Positions 1 to 8,803 of a stretch of 64,000 nt of DNA are shown in pieces; position 1 is the first letter of the stretch; every line of letters begins with the position of its first letter. The notes under the pieces were generated by a model. That model was not told the DNA's origin. It did not search any database and saw nothing but the letters and a program-made list of their open reading frames with translations. The position numbers and the translations under genes are program-made. Source of the stretch: Acidimicrobiia bacterium (lineage in GTDB: Bacteria > Actinomycetota > Acidimicrobiia > UBA2766); assembly GCA_020850945.1 (NCBI GenBank), contig JADZDR010000032.1, forward strand, positions 100,784-164,783. The letters are read 5' to 3'.

Positions 1-1
1 G

Positions 2-610
2 GAGGTGGCGGCACTCGGCAGGCCGGTCTTCGCGGACACGAAGCTCGACGACATCCCCCGCACGGCACAGGCCGCGGCCGCCAACCTCGCCCGCCTGCCC
101 GTCGCCATGTTCACCGTCCACACGTCAGGCGGCGTCGACATGTGCGCCGCAGCCCTGGAAGGTGCCGCAGGCGCAGCAGGGCCGGATCGGCCGCGGCCGC
201 TCGTGGTCGGAGTCACAGTGCTCACGAGCCACGATCGGGCTGTCCTCACCGAGACCGGGGTCGACGCCGCCGTGGCCGATGTCATACGGCGCCGTGTCGA
301 GCTCGCCGCCGTGGCCGGCTTGGACGGGATCGTGTGCGCCCCGTCCGACCTCGCGCTGATCGCAGGCGTCCACCCTGATCTCATCCGCGTGACGCCGGGC
401 GTGCGGCCCGCCTCGGCAATGGCGCCAGGGGGTGGGGCGGGACGTTCCGGGGGTGACGACCAACGCCGCGTCGCCACGCCCGAGGCGGCTTTGGATGCCG
501 GTGCCGACGTTCTCGTGGTGGGCCGTCCGATCACGATGGCGTCGGATTCGGCGGCCGCCGCGGCGGAATTCTCGGCGAGGGTCATCGCCAGACGCGAAAT
601 TGCTGGTTAG
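2..610 (+). CDS. pyrF: Orotidine 5'-phosphate decarboxylase, 5'-truncated by window edge
   Basis: This is the last step of UMP synthesis, decarboxylating OMP in the cytoplasm. About 200 residues are visible and the N-terminus lies outside the window; the GTG at position 5 is simply an internal in-frame codon. The catalytic Asp-Lys-x-x-Asp signature is seen near the visible start (FADTKLDDIP). The C-terminal phosphate-binding part is also present (TPGVRPA, then RVATPEAALDAGADVLVVGRPIT split by a Gly-rich stretch). The Gly/Ser-rich insertion before the RVATP motif is slightly longer than I expect. It is followed 58 nt downstream by mihF, an order familiar from other actinobacteria. Confidence 0.93.
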   Translation, partial: EVAALGRPVFADTKLDDIPRTAQAAAANLARLPVAMFTVHTSGGVDMCAAALEGAAGAAGPDRPRPLVVGVTVLTSHDRAVLTETGVDAAVADVIRRRVELAAVAGLDGIVCAPSDLALIAGVHPDLIRVTPGVRPASAMAPGGGAGRSGGDDQRRVATPEAALDAGADVLVVGRPITMASDSAAAAAEFSARVIARREIAG

Positions 611-668
611 AATCCCGCGGCACGGGAGGTCGTCCGCTTTGGGCGGCCCGGGCATACAACCAGGAGGC

Positions 669-986
669 ATGATGCCAGCTCCTCCTCAACTCACTCCGGA
701 GCAGCGACAGGCGGCTCTGGAGAAGGCGGCTGCTGCACGCAGGGAACGCGCAGAGCTCAAGGAAAAGCTCAAGATGGGCTCCATCAAGCTGTCCGATCTC
801 TTCGCGCAGGCGGGCAACAACGACATCATCGCCAAGACGAAGGTGGTGTCCGTTCTCGAGTCCCTGCCCGGAGTGGGCAAGGTGAAGGCGCGGCGCATCA
901 TGCAAGACCACGAGATCTCCGAGACACGCAAGATCCGTGGGCTCGGCGCCAAACAGCGGGAAGCGCTCCTCGCCGAGTTCGACTGA
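669..986 (+). CDS. mihF: Actinobacterial integration host factor (mIHF)
   Basis: This is a small DNA-binding nucleoid protein of about 105 residues, the usual size for the mycobacterial-type IHF, which is unrelated to proteobacterial IHF. The N-terminal half is an Ala/Arg/Glu-rich helix. The C-terminal half carries the DNA-binding helix-turn-helix core with SLPGVGKVKARRIM and RGLGAKQREALL. A perfect AGGAGG lies at 662-667. The first ATG (669) is only 1 nt from it and the second (672) is 4 nt away, so 672 may be the true start. The stop codon abuts the gmk start, so the two are probably translationally coupled. Confidence 0.93.
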   Translation: MMPAPPQLTPEQRQAALEKAAAARRERAELKEKLKMGSIKLSDLFAQAGNNDIIAKTKVVSVLESLPGVGKVKARRIMQDHEISETRKIRGLGAKQREALLAEFD

Positions 987-1568
987 ATGCCCCCCGCCCC
1001 ACGCGGCCGTGTCCTGTTCGTGACGGGTGTGTCGGGGGGTGGCAAGGGGACGGTCATCGAGGGCCTGCGGCGGCGTCATCCCGATCTCGCGTGGTCGGTT
1101 TCGCTCACGACACGGGCCCCGCGACCCGGGGAAGTGGACGGTGAGCACTACCACTTCGTGGACGACGCCACGTTCGACGACGTGATCGAGACCGCCGGCT
1201 TCGTCGAATGGGAGAAGGTGTACGGACATCGGTCCGGTACCCCACGAGCTCCCATCGACGCATGGCTCGGGGAGGGACGTGACGTTCTCGCCGAAGGCGA
1301 CCCGCGGGGTGCGCGGGCGCTCAAGGCCGCCTACCCGGGTGCCGTGGTCGTGTTCCTGCGCCCCCCCGACATGGCCGCGCAGCGCGAACGTCTCGTCGCG
1401 CGGGGAACGACGGGGGTCGATCTCGAGCGCCGTCTCGACGCGGCCGCCCGCGAGCTCGACATGGCGGCGGATTTCGACGCCGTCGTGGTGAACGACACCG
1501 TCGATGGGACGATCTGCCAGGTCGAGCGCCTATTCTCGTTGTCTGACGCATCCACGGAAGAGGACTGA
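987..1568 (+). CDS. gmk: Guanylate kinase
   Basis: It phosphorylates GMP to GDP using ATP. It has 193 residues, typical for the family. The P-loop is GVSGGGKGT at about residues 14-22. The GMP-binding region shows SLTTRAPRPGEVDGEHYHF, and the lid region shows YGHRSGTPRAP. The usual E-I-D element appears as EGDPRGAR, a small deviation. The ATG directly follows the mihF stop with no gap, and rpoZ follows within 6 nt, so mihF-gmk-rpoZ are likely co-transcribed. Confidence 0.95.
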   Translation: MPPAPRGRVLFVTGVSGGGKGTVIEGLRRRHPDLAWSVSLTTRAPRPGEVDGEHYHFVDDATFDDVIETAGFVEWEKVYGHRSGTPRAPIDAWLGEGRDVLAEGDPRGARALKAAYPGAVVVFLRPPDMAAQRERLVARGTTGVDLERRLDAAARELDMAADFDAVVVNDTVDGTICQVERLFSLSDASTEED

Positions 1569-1574
1569 TCCACG

Positions 1575-1829
1575 GTGATGATGGAACCCCCCGTCGAGGA
1601 GTTGACGGAGAAGCTCGAAGTCGGCAAGTACTCGCTCGTCACGCTGGCCGCGAAGCGGGCCCGCCAGATCAACTCCTACTACAGCCAGCTCGGCGACGGG
1701 ATCGGGCGGTACATCCCACCCCAGGTGATCTCGCAGGGCAAGCCGCTCAGCATCGCATTCCAGGAGATCTCCGAGGACAAGCTGATCGCGGCCGTGCCCG
1801 AGCCGGTCCCGGTTACGGAAGACGACTGA
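1575..1829 (+). CDS. rpoZ: RNA polymerase omega subunit
   Basis: This is a small RNA polymerase assembly subunit of 84 residues. It contains the conserved core [16 protein letters not shown] followed by Y-x-x-L-G-x-G-I, and the late motif [10 protein letters not shown] with an acidic tail. Three consecutive ATG-like choices exist at the N-terminus (MMMEPP); the first is taken here. It sits 6 nt downstream of gmk, as in many bacteria. Confidence 0.95.
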   Translation: MMMEPPVEELTEKLEVGKYSLVTLAAKRARQINSYYSQLGDGIGRYIPPQVISQGKPLSIAFQEISEDKLIAAVPEPVPVTEDD

Positions 1830-1878
1830 CGGGGCGGGATGGGCGTGTGGACCCGGCTGCGTGACCGGAGGTCGTGAC

Positions 1879-3105
1879 ATGCCCAGGAGTCCCCTGGCCG
1901 GCGCGAGGGTGGTTCTCGGGGTCTCCGGGGGTATCGCGGCATACAAGGCGGTCGAGCTCCTCCGTCTCCTCACCGCGGCAGGGGCGGACGTGCAGGTGGT
2001 CATGACGGAGGCAGCGACGCAGTTCGTGGGGCCGCTCACGTTCACGGCCCTGTCCGGCCGTACCGCCCGTACCGACCTCTTCGGCGCGGACGACCCGATC
2101 CCGCACACGCGACTCGGGCAGTGGGGAGACCTCGTTGTGGTCGCACCCGCCACGGCGAATCTCCTCGGACGCCTCGCGGGCGGCCACGCCGACGACCTCC
2201 TCACGAACGTGCTCCTCGCCACGCGTGCCCCGATCGTCGTGGCGTGCGCCATGCACACCGAGATGTGGGAGCAGCCGTCCGTGCAGCGCAACCTCGACAC
2301 GTTGCGCGGTGACGGCGTCCGCTGTATCGAGCCCGAGAAAGGCCGCCTCGCCGGCGGGGACGAGGGAGTGGGGCGCATGGCGGAGCCGCCCGCGATCCTC
2401 GCCGTGTGCGAGGAGGTCGTCGCCGCGTCCGGGCCTGGGCCCCACGGTCAGGACACCGAGCGTCTGCACGGCCGGCGTGTGCTCGTCACGGCCGGTGGGA
2501 CACGGGAGGCCATCGATCCGGTGCGGTACGTGGGCAATCGCTCCACGGGCAAGATGGGCCATCTCGTCGCCGTCGAGGCACACCGGCGCGGCGCCGACGT
2601 CACACTCGTCACCACACGTCCCGAAGACGCCCCACGCGGAGTCGAGGTCGTCGCCGTCGAGTCTGCCCGCGAGATGGAGATCGAGACCCTGAGCCGCTTC
2701 GAGGACGTCGACTGCGTCGTCATGGCAGCGGCCGTGGCCGACTTCAGGCCGGCCGCGCCCGCCACCGAGAAGCTGAAGAAGCACACCGGGCCACCCGCCA
2801 TCGTCCTCGAACCGACGACGGACATCCTCGTCGAGATGGGCAAACGCAAGACCCACCAACTCCTCGTCGGCTTCGCCGCAGAGACGGAGAACGTGGCAGA
2901 GACAGGATGCGCCAAGCTCGCAGCGAAGAACCTGGACCTTCTCGTCGCGAACCTCGTCGGTGTCGAAGACTCCGGCTTCGGGACGGACACGAACACGGCC
3001 TGGCTCTGCCGGCCGGGCGAGCCGCCCGAGGACCTGGGCAAGACGACGAAGGCCGCGCTCGCGGCCACGATCTGTGATGCCCTCACCGCTCGGCTGCGGG
3101 GATGA
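1879..3105 (+). CDS. coaBC: Bifunctional phosphopantothenoylcysteine decarboxylase / phosphopantothenate-cysteine ligase
   Basis: It catalyses two consecutive steps of coenzyme A synthesis. About 408 residues. The N-terminal FMN-dependent CoaC domain shows GVSGGIAAYKAVELLR, the active-site His region PIPHTRLGQWGDLVVVAPATAN, and AMHTEMW. The C-terminal CoaB domain shows VLVTAGGTREAIDPVRYVGN, then STGKMG, AAAVADFRP and the lysine-rich EKLKK. The ATG at 1879 is preferred over the GTG at 1861 because GGAGG at 1866-1870 is 8 nt upstream of it. It lies between rpoZ and metK, a conserved neighbourhood. Confidence 0.95.
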   Translation: MPRSPLAGARVVLGVSGGIAAYKAVELLRLLTAAGADVQVVMTEAATQFVGPLTFTALSGRTARTDLFGADDPIPHTRLGQWGDLVVVAPATANLLGRLAGGHADDLLTNVLLATRAPIVVACAMHTEMWEQPSVQRNLDTLRGDGVRCIEPEKGRLAGGDEGVGRMAEPPAILAVCEEVVAASGPGPHGQDTERLHGRRVLVTAGGTREAIDPVRYVGNRSTGKMGHLVAVEAHRRGADVTLVTTRPEDAPRGVEVVAVESAREMEIETLSRFEDVDCVVMAAAVADFRPAAPATEKLKKHTGPPAIVLEPTTDILVEMGKRKTHQLLVGFAAETENVAETGCAKLAAKNLDLLVANLVGVEDSGFGTDTNTAWLCRPGEPPEDLGKTTKAALAATICDALTARLRG

Positions 3106-3241
3106 GGTTCACCGGCTGGTACCGACGCAGGGTGTGAGGGCAGCATTGGCGAATCTCGTGTGAGACGCCGCCTCCGCACGCCCGCAGCCGGTGTCCCCGC
3201 GTCACACCGCGACGCCTTCGAACCGAACCAGGAGATGCCCC

Positions 3242-4438
3242 GTGTCCAAGATGCTCTTCACGTCCGAGTCCGTCACCGAGGGGCACCCGGACAAGATGGC
3301 CGACCAGATCTCGGACTCCGTCCTCGACGCGATCTTCACTGAGGATCCGGCAGCCCGCGTCGCCTGTGAGACCCTCGTGACCACCGGCCTCGCGTTCGTC
3401 GCAGGTGAGATCTCGACGAACGCGTACGTGGACATACCCCGAGTCGTCCGCGACACGATCCTCGGCATCGGCTACAACAACGCCACGTACGGGATCGACG
3501 GTCGCACGTGCGGGGTCCTCACGTCGATCGACGAGCAGTCACCCGACATCGCCCAAGGCGTGGACAAGGCCCTCGAGGTGAGAGAGGACGGGGCCGACGA
3601 CATCCTGAACGAACAGGGTGCGGGCGACCAGGGCATGATGTTCGGCTATGCCTGCAACGAGACGGACGACCTCATGCCGCTGCCGATCTGGCTCGCGCAC
3701 CGCCTCGCCCGCAGACTCGCCGAGGTGCGCCGGGCCGGGGTCGTGCCCTACCTCCGTCCCGACGGCAAGACACAGGTCACGGTCGAGTACGAGGACGGCA
3801 GACCGAAGCGCATCGACACGATCCTCATCTCGACCCAGCACGACGGGGAGATCGACATCGACACCCTCCTCCGGCCGGACCTCGTGGACCACGTGATCCA
3901 CCCCATGCTTCCCGACGGGGTGGAGTCAGAGGGCCTGCGCGTGCTCACGAACCCGACAGGCCGGTTCGAGCTCGGTGGCCCCCACGCCGACTGCGGTCTC
4001 ACGGGGCGCAAGATCATCGTCGATACCTACGGGGGAGCGGCTCGGCACGGGGGTGGGGCCTTCAGCGGCAAGGATCCGTCCAAGGTGGACCGGTCGGCTG
4101 CCTACGCGGCCCGATGGGTCGCCAAGAACATCGTCGCAGCCGGTGTCGCGGCCCGGGCCGAGGTGCAGATCGCATACGCCATCGGCAAGGCCGCCCCCGT
4201 CTCTTTCATGGTCGAGACGTTCGGTACGAGCGAGATCGACGAGGTCAAGCTGAGCGAGATCGCACGTGACATCTTCGATCTGCGGCCGGCCGCGATCGTG
4301 CGCGACCTCGACCTCCTCCGTCCGATCTACAGGAAGACGGCGGCATACGGTCATTTCGGGCGCCACGAGAAGGAGTTCACGTGGGAGCACACGGACCGGG
4401 CCGCCCAGATCAAGGCGGCGGCCGAGTCCGTGGCCTGA
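3242..4438 (+). CDS. metK: S-adenosylmethionine synthetase
   Basis: It makes SAM from methionine and ATP. With the GTG start at 3242 the protein is 398 residues, the normal length. The GGAG at 3231-3234, 7 nt upstream, decides this start over an upstream ATG at 3191, which would add 17 non-conserved residues. Signatures seen: [18 protein letters not shown] at the N-terminus, the [12 protein letters not shown] hexapeptide region, and [19 protein letters not shown]. The 136 bases upstream show no riboswitch that I can recognise. It is convergent with priA. Confidence 0.96.
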   Translation: MSKMLFTSESVTEGHPDKMADQISDSVLDAIFTEDPAARVACETLVTTGLAFVAGEISTNAYVDIPRVVRDTILGIGYNNATYGIDGRTCGVLTSIDEQSPDIAQGVDKALEVREDGADDILNEQGAGDQGMMFGYACNETDDLMPLPIWLAHRLARRLAEVRRAGVVPYLRPDGKTQVTVEYEDGRPKRIDTILISTQHDGEIDIDTLLRPDLVDHVIHPMLPDGVESEGLRVLTNPTGRFELGGPHADCGLTGRKIIVDTYGGAARHGGGAFSGKDPSKVDRSAAYAARWVAKNIVAAGVAARAEVQIAYAIGKAAPVSFMVETFGTSEIDEVKLSEIARDIFDLRPAAIVRDLDLLRPIYRKTAAYGHFGRHEKEFTWEHTDRAAQIKAAAESVA

Positions 4439-4462
4439 CACGACCGACTCCCTGTCACAGGG
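4436..4462. terminator. Possible bidirectional hairpin between metK and priA
   Basis: The convergent metK and priA stops are 16 nt apart. TGACA (4436-4440) is complementary to TGTCA (4453-4457), and CCCTG/CAGGG (4450-4462) form an alternative small hairpin. There is no T-run, so the terminator call is weak. Confidence 0.3.
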
Positions 4463-6320
4463 GATCGAGGGGGTCGACCTCGACGCGGATCTTCACGTCG
4501 GGATGAGCCGCGACCACTCCTCGGACTGCGGTGACCGTCTCTGCCCATGACGTGACGTCGCACAGGCCGAGCAGTCCCGGCCGGCCCTCGAGGCGGGGAC
4601 CGAAAACCTCGGCCCGGCAAGCGGCGAGGGCGGCTGCGATGTCGGTGAGCACCTCGGGATCCGCGCAGTGCACCTCCACGGCGCGGCGCCACGGCGGCAG
4701 GCCCGTGACCTCTCGTTCGGACAGGAGAAGCCCCTCGTACTCTGCGCAGGTGTGCGTCGCCAGGGCCCGGATCGCGGGGTGGTCCGGGCGACGTGTCTGC
4801 ACGAGTACGTGGCCGCCTTGCGGCGTTCCCTTGGCGGTGCCCACCGCGTCGACGAGGACGTGGAAGGCGGACTCCTCGCCCCGGATCCCCGGCCGAGAGA
4901 GTGCGGAGTCGGGATCGACGAGGACGACGAGATCGAAGCGTCTCCTGTGGCGCACGGCAACCTGTGTCGCGACGACGATGCCACCCGGTAGCGGGGTGGC
5001 CGCGGCGACGCTCGCCGCGCCCTCACCTGCCGCCTCCACCACCTGCACCGTACCGAACGCGGCGGCGAGCTCCGTGCGCAGCTTCGTGACGCCGATCCCG
5101 AGGAGGCGCACTCGGTCCGCGCCGCAGGCCGGGCAGGCCACGAAGGGGAGTCGCGTGCCGCAGCGCACGCATGCCATCTCGGTGTCGCTCGGTCTGAGGA
5201 GCCCACCGCAGGCGGTACAGCCGGCCATACGCCCGCACGCGCGGCAGACGAGGGACCGTGCGATCCCGCGACGGTTCAGGAACACGAGGACGGAACCGTC
5301 TCTGTCCAGGACGGAACGAACGGCCTGGAAGAACCGCGAGCCGAGCGCACCCACCGTGGGCTCCGCCGTGAGGTCCGTGACCTCGACCACGGGCCAGCGA
5401 CCCGCGGCGTGGGGGACGGTGAGCTCGACGGGACTGCGTCCCTCGACCGCGAGGGCGGCCCGGATGCCCTCGGGGCCGACGGGGCTCGTCGGCCCGATCT
5501 CGACGAAGGGAACCGCGGCGAGCTCCGCACGTGCCCGCGCGATGACGCGCGCGTCGAGAGCGGGTGTGCGTTCGTCCTTGTGCCACGGCATGTGGCTCTG
5601 ACAGACCGCCACGAAACCGAGGTTCGGAATCGGGACGAGGGGGCCGTGCCGGCCCGCCACGACGAGGCGGGCAGCACCGGACACAGCCGTCTCCCAGGCC
5701 CGTGTGCGCTCCGTGTCCGTCTCGGCGAACAGCTCGACGGCGCCGGGAACACGAGGCGCGAAGGCAGGGGGCGTGATGACGAGCCCACATCGTCCGGGGG
5801 GCAGGGCGGCTGTGAGGGGGGCGATCGTGCCGGCCGCGTCGTCACCTGGCCACGTGCGCACGAAGGCCTCGACAGAACGGGAGGCGGCGATCGCGTCGGT
5901 CACGGCGGGTATGGAGCGTGGTTCCACGTCGGGCGTTCCCGGCGGCGGGCGTCGCACGTGCGGGAGGGGACGCGGGGTGCCCCACGCGAGGATCGTCGCC
6001 TCCGGTCCGGCGTAGCGCGCCGCTGACCACTCGGCGAGCCGGATCGTCTCGGCATCCGCCACGCGGATCTCGGTCACCTTCGACGCGACCGGCCTGAGGC
6101 GAGGGCGCACGTCAGGCGGCACGTCGGCCACCGTCCTGAACGCGACTACCCAGCCCCGCACGCGCCGTCCCTGCAGGGGTACGCGCACGAGCGATCCGAT
6201 CTCGAGGTCGGGCACACCCTCGTTCAGGAGATAGTCGAGCGGTTCGGTGATGGGACGCACGTCCACGACGATCTGTGCAACAGGCGTGGACGGGTCCGCG
6301 CCGGCCTCTGTCTCGGTCAC
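4455..6320 (-). CDS. priA: Primosomal protein N' (PriA), helicase motifs degenerate
   Basis: A PriA homologue of about 621 residues. The N-terminal DNA-binding domain (IVVDVRPITEPLDYLL, GSLVRVPLQGRRVRGWVV) and the two-zinc cysteine cluster (CRACGRMAGCTACGG, CVRCG, CPACG) are intact. The helicase part has no Walker A GKT. The place where DEEH should occur, after NLGFVAVCQSHM, has no acidic motif. This is known for actinobacterial PriA, which is expected to lack helicase activity. The GTG at 6320 is chosen because upstream codons run into the neighbouring gene; a TACCCA lies 6 nt before it, suggesting a leaderless start. It is convergent with metK. Confidence 0.88.
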   Translation of the reverse strand: MTETEAGADPSTPVAQIVVDVRPITEPLDYLLNEGVPDLEIGSLVRVPLQGRRVRGWVVAFRTVADVPPDVRPRLRPVASKVTEIRVADAETIRLAEWSAARYAGPEATILAWGTPRPLPHVRRPPPGTPDVEPRSIPAVTDAIAASRSVEAFVRTWPGDDAAGTIAPLTAALPPGRCGLVITPPAFAPRVPGAVELFAETDTERTRAWETAVSGAARLVVAGRHGPLVPIPNLGFVAVCQSHMPWHKDERTPALDARVIARARAELAAVPFVEIGPTSPVGPEGIRAALAVEGRSPVELTVPHAAGRWPVVEVTDLTAEPTVGALGSRFFQAVRSVLDRDGSVLVFLNRRGIARSLVCRACGRMAGCTACGGLLRPSDTEMACVRCGTRLPFVACPACGADRVRLLGIGVTKLRTELAAAFGTVQVVEAAGEGAASVAAATPLPGGIVVATQVAVRHRRRFDLVVLVDPDSALSRPGIRGEESAFHVLVDAVGTAKGTPQGGHVLVQTRRPDHPAIRALATHTCAEYEGLLLSEREVTGLPPWRRAVEVHCADPEVLTDIAAALAACRAEVFGPRLEGRPGLLGLCDVTSWAETVTAVRGVVAAHPDVKIRVEVDPLDPL

Positions 6321-6381
6321 GTCACATGGGTAGCAGGCCAACGGCGCGCCGGGGGCACGGGTGAGGCCGGTTGGGGGTGGT

Positions 6382-8070
6382 TCAGGCCGGGGCAGGGCCG
6401 CTGTCGCCGGTGGTGGCAGCACCGGCGAACGCTCCCTCCTCGTAGCGTTGTCGTGTCAGGGAGCGCTGCAGCTTGCCGCTCGAGGTCTTCGGTAGGCAGC
6501 CCGGCGCCACGAGTACGACGTCTCGGGGCGCGAGTCCGACGGACTCACGAATCGCGCGGGCGACCTCCGCAGCCGCCCCGCGTGCGTCCTTGGTCTCGAG
6601 GCGGGTCTCGGCGACGAGGACGATCGCTTCCTTGGAGGGGCGACGCTCGATCCCGAAGGCGACGGCGTTGCCGGCTCGGACGCCCGGTACGGACTGGGCT
6701 GCGGCTTCGACGTCCTGCGGCCAGATGTTGCGGCCACCCACGATGATCATGTCCTTGGAGCGGCCACACAGGTAGAGGTCTCCGCCGGCGACGTAACCGA
6801 TGTCGCCCGTCCAGAGCCATCCGTCCCGCAGGGTCCGAGCCGTAGCGGTGGGATGGCCGTCGTAGCCCTGCATGAGCGACGACGAGGCGACGAGGACCTC
6901 ACCTGCCTGGCGCTCGGGCAGGTCGGTCCCGTGCACGTCGACGATGCGCACGGCTGTGCCGCGGAGAGGCCCACCCAAGGCGACCATCTCCTTGCCGTGG
7001 GGACCGGAGGCACACGGTTCCGCGTGCCGTTCGTGCTCGAGTGCGGTCCGGTTCACCGTGTCGGAGTGCATCCCGTCGAACGTGTGGGGGAAGGTGACGG
7101 CGAGAGTCGCCTCGGCGAGCCCGTAGCAGCAGAAGGGTGTCGACGCAGGGAGTCCGAAGGGTCGCCCGGCTTCGACGTACGTCCGGATGGTGTCGGCGTC
7201 GATGGGTTCGGCCCCGCAGAGCGAGACCCGCAGCCGTCCGAGGTCGAGGCCGGTCGCCCGCCGCAGGCCGCGTGCGGCGAGCGCGTACGCGAAGTTCGGT
7301 GCCGCCGTGAGGGTGCCGCCCTGTGCGCTCGTGAGCTCCATCCAGGATGCAGGCCGGGAGAGGAACGACTGGGGGGAGAGGAGCGTGAGGGGTGTGCCTG
7401 TCGTCGCCGGGACGAAGACGGTGCCGATGAGACCCATGTCGTGGTACAGCGGCAGCCAGGAGACGACGTGGTCGTCGCCGGGGGTGATCTGCGCCGCGTC
7501 CACTATCGAGGTCGCGTTCGCGCAGATCGCGCCGTGGTGTAGGCGCACGGCTCGGGGGTCGGCGGTCGATCCTGACGTGAACTGGAGGACGGCCAGATCG
7601 GACGGCGCGGCACGGACGCGCTCGAAGCGGGGGGTCCCGAGACCCGCTTCGAGATCGGAGAGGGAGACGACCGGTGGATCCGACGGGGCCGGCTCGTACT
7701 GGGAGCCGAGGAAGTCGTCGACGACGAGGACGTCGGCGCGGGCGGCGGCGATGCGTCCTCGCGTCGCCTCGACGAAGGCGGCCTGGCTGCCGAGGCGCAT
7801 GGGGAGGGGGAGGACCGTGACGGCCGCGCCGCACATCACGCTGCCGAGGATCGTCTCGACGAGGGGTCGGGAGGTGAGGCCGAGGACGGCGACGCGGGAA
7901 CCGGGTCCGATGTCCCGCGACTGGAGTCGGGCCGCCCGACCACGCGCATGATCGAGGACCTCCGGCCAGCTCGACTTCTCGCATGTCCCGTCAGCGTCCC
8001 AGAACGTGACCGGGGCCGACGCAGCCGCTCCGGAGACGGCATCGAAGCGGTCCAGCAGGTTCGAGCTCAA
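6382..8070 (-). CDS. Fatty acyl-AMP ligase / acyl-CoA synthetase (FadD-like)
   Basis: An adenylate-forming enzyme of about 562 residues that activates a fatty acid with ATP. Motifs: A3 phosphate loop LQFTSGSTADPRAV, SWLPLYHDMGLIGTVF (typical of acyl-AMP ligases), CCYGLAEATLAV, WLWTGDIGYV, GRSKDMIIVGGRNI, and catalytic Lys in PKTSSGKLQR. The LYHDMGLIG region suggests the FAAL branch, which loads polyketide synthases or carrier proteins. The TTG at 8070 is preferred over the ATG at 8115 because AAGGAG lies 5 nt upstream of the TTG. No polyketide synthase or carrier protein is nearby, so the acceptor is unknown. Confidence 0.88.
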   Translation of the reverse strand: MSSNLLDRFDAVSGAAASAPVTFWDADGTCEKSSWPEVLDHARGRAARLQSRDIGPGSRVAVLGLTSRPLVETILGSVMCGAAVTVLPLPMRLGSQAAFVEATRGRIAAARADVLVVDDFLGSQYEPAPSDPPVVSLSDLEAGLGTPRFERVRAAPSDLAVLQFTSGSTADPRAVRLHHGAICANATSIVDAAQITPGDDHVVSWLPLYHDMGLIGTVFVPATTGTPLTLLSPQSFLSRPASWMELTSAQGGTLTAAPNFAYALAARGLRRATGLDLGRLRVSLCGAEPIDADTIRTYVEAGRPFGLPASTPFCCYGLAEATLAVTFPHTFDGMHSDTVNRTALEHERHAEPCASGPHGKEMVALGGPLRGTAVRIVDVHGTDLPERQAGEVLVASSSLMQGYDGHPTATARTLRDGWLWTGDIGYVAGGDLYLCGRSKDMIIVGGRNIWPQDVEAAAQSVPGVRAGNAVAFGIERRPSKEAIVLVAETRLETKDARGAAAEVARAIRESVGLAPRDVVLVAPGCLPKTSSGKLQRSLTRQRYEEGAFAGAATTGDSGPAPA

Positions 8071-8171
8071 TTCGTCTCCTTGTCGCCGGTGGGGCGTTCC
8101 GGTCGGACGAGGCATCGGGCAGAGGCCTGAGGAGTCGTGTACTCAGACCCCGCGAGCGGTGGCAGGGTTAC

Positions 8172-8177
8172 TACGAT
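8172..8177 (+). promoter_or_regulatory. -10 box of def, leaderless-type
   Basis: TACGAT ends 7 nt before the ATG at 8185 and no good Shine-Dalgarno is present, so transcription probably starts at the start codon itself. Confidence 0.55.
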
Positions 8178-8184
8178 GCGGGAC

Positions 8185-8742
8185 ATGGCTGTACTGCCCA
8201 TCCGTCTCTTCGGGGACCCCGTCCTGCGCGAGAAGGGAAGACCTGTCACCGAGTTCGATGCGGCCCTGGACAGGTTGGTCGAGGACATGGTCGAGACGAT
8301 GTACGCCGCGCGGGGTGCCGGTCTCGCCGCCCCCCAGGTGGGCGTCCTCAAGCGCATGTTCGTGTACGACATCGGTGACGGCGAGGGTGTCCACGTCGTC
8401 TGCAACCCGGAGCTCTCCGACTACGCGGGGGAGTGGACCTACGAGGAGGGGTGTCTCTCCCTGCCCGGCGTGTACGTGGAGGTGGAGCGGCCGATGGAGG
8501 TGACGTGTCGCTTCCAGGACGAGCGGGGTGACACGCACGAGGTGCGGGCGGAAGAGCTGCTCGGACGGGTCTTCCAGCACGAGACGGACCACTGCGACGG
8601 CATCTGGTTCGTCGACAGGGCGGAGAAGTCGAAACGGCGGGCCGCCCTGCGCGAGCTCCGCCGTCGTTTCGCCGACGGCACGACGCAGTGGCTTCCCGAC
8701 CCGGACCGCCCTCGCGCCGACCACGAGGAAGCCGCCCTCTGA
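8185..8742 (+). CDS. def: Peptide deformylase
   Basis: It removes the N-formyl group from nascent proteins using a metal ion. About 185 residues. All three family motifs are present: GAGLAAPQVG, EEGCLSLPG (metal-ligand Cys) and QHETDHCDG (metal-ligand His pair around the catalytic Glu). The common Ile in HEIDH is Thr here. The start at 8185 gives the usual MAVLPIRLFGDPVLR N-terminus, with a -10-like TACGAT 7 nt upstream; the ATG at 8176 is an alternative. It functions with fmt 0.8 kb downstream. A palindromic element occupies the 3' side. Confidence 0.94.
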   Translation: MAVLPIRLFGDPVLREKGRPVTEFDAALDRLVEDMVETMYAARGAGLAAPQVGVLKRMFVYDIGDGEGVHVVCNPELSDYAGEWTYEEGCLSLPGVYVEVERPMEVTCRFQDERGDTHEVRAEELLGRVFQHETDHCDGIWFVDRAEKSKRRAALRELRRRFADGTTQWLPDPDRPRADHEEAAL

Positions 8743-8747
8743 CCACA

Positions 8748-8799
8748 GGGGGTTGTGCGGATCTGTCCCGCGCATACGTGGACGGATCCTCACAACCCC
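8748..8799. repeat. Palindromic intergenic element, copy 1
   Basis: The left arm GGGGGTTGTGCGGATC (8748-8763) and right arm GGATCCTCACAACCCC (8784-8799) form an inverted repeat with a ~20-nt centre rich in CCGCG and TACG. A second partial arm, CTCACAACCCC, follows directly at 8802-8813. It lies between the convergent def and HAD genes and overlaps the 3' end of the latter's region. It resembles the copies at 27770 and 37160. Confidence 0.75.
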
Positions 8800-8803
8800 T
8801 CCC

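Noticed and set aside
125..1229. Long reverse-strand ORFs over pyrF, mihF and gmk, and similar antisense frames throughout
   Set aside because: High GC makes long shadow frames common; their products are Arg/Pro/His-rich, have no family motifs and lie opposite well-recognised genes.
3106..3241. SAM riboswitch before metK
   Set aside because: I see no conserved SAM aptamer core; the region is short and unstructured by eye.
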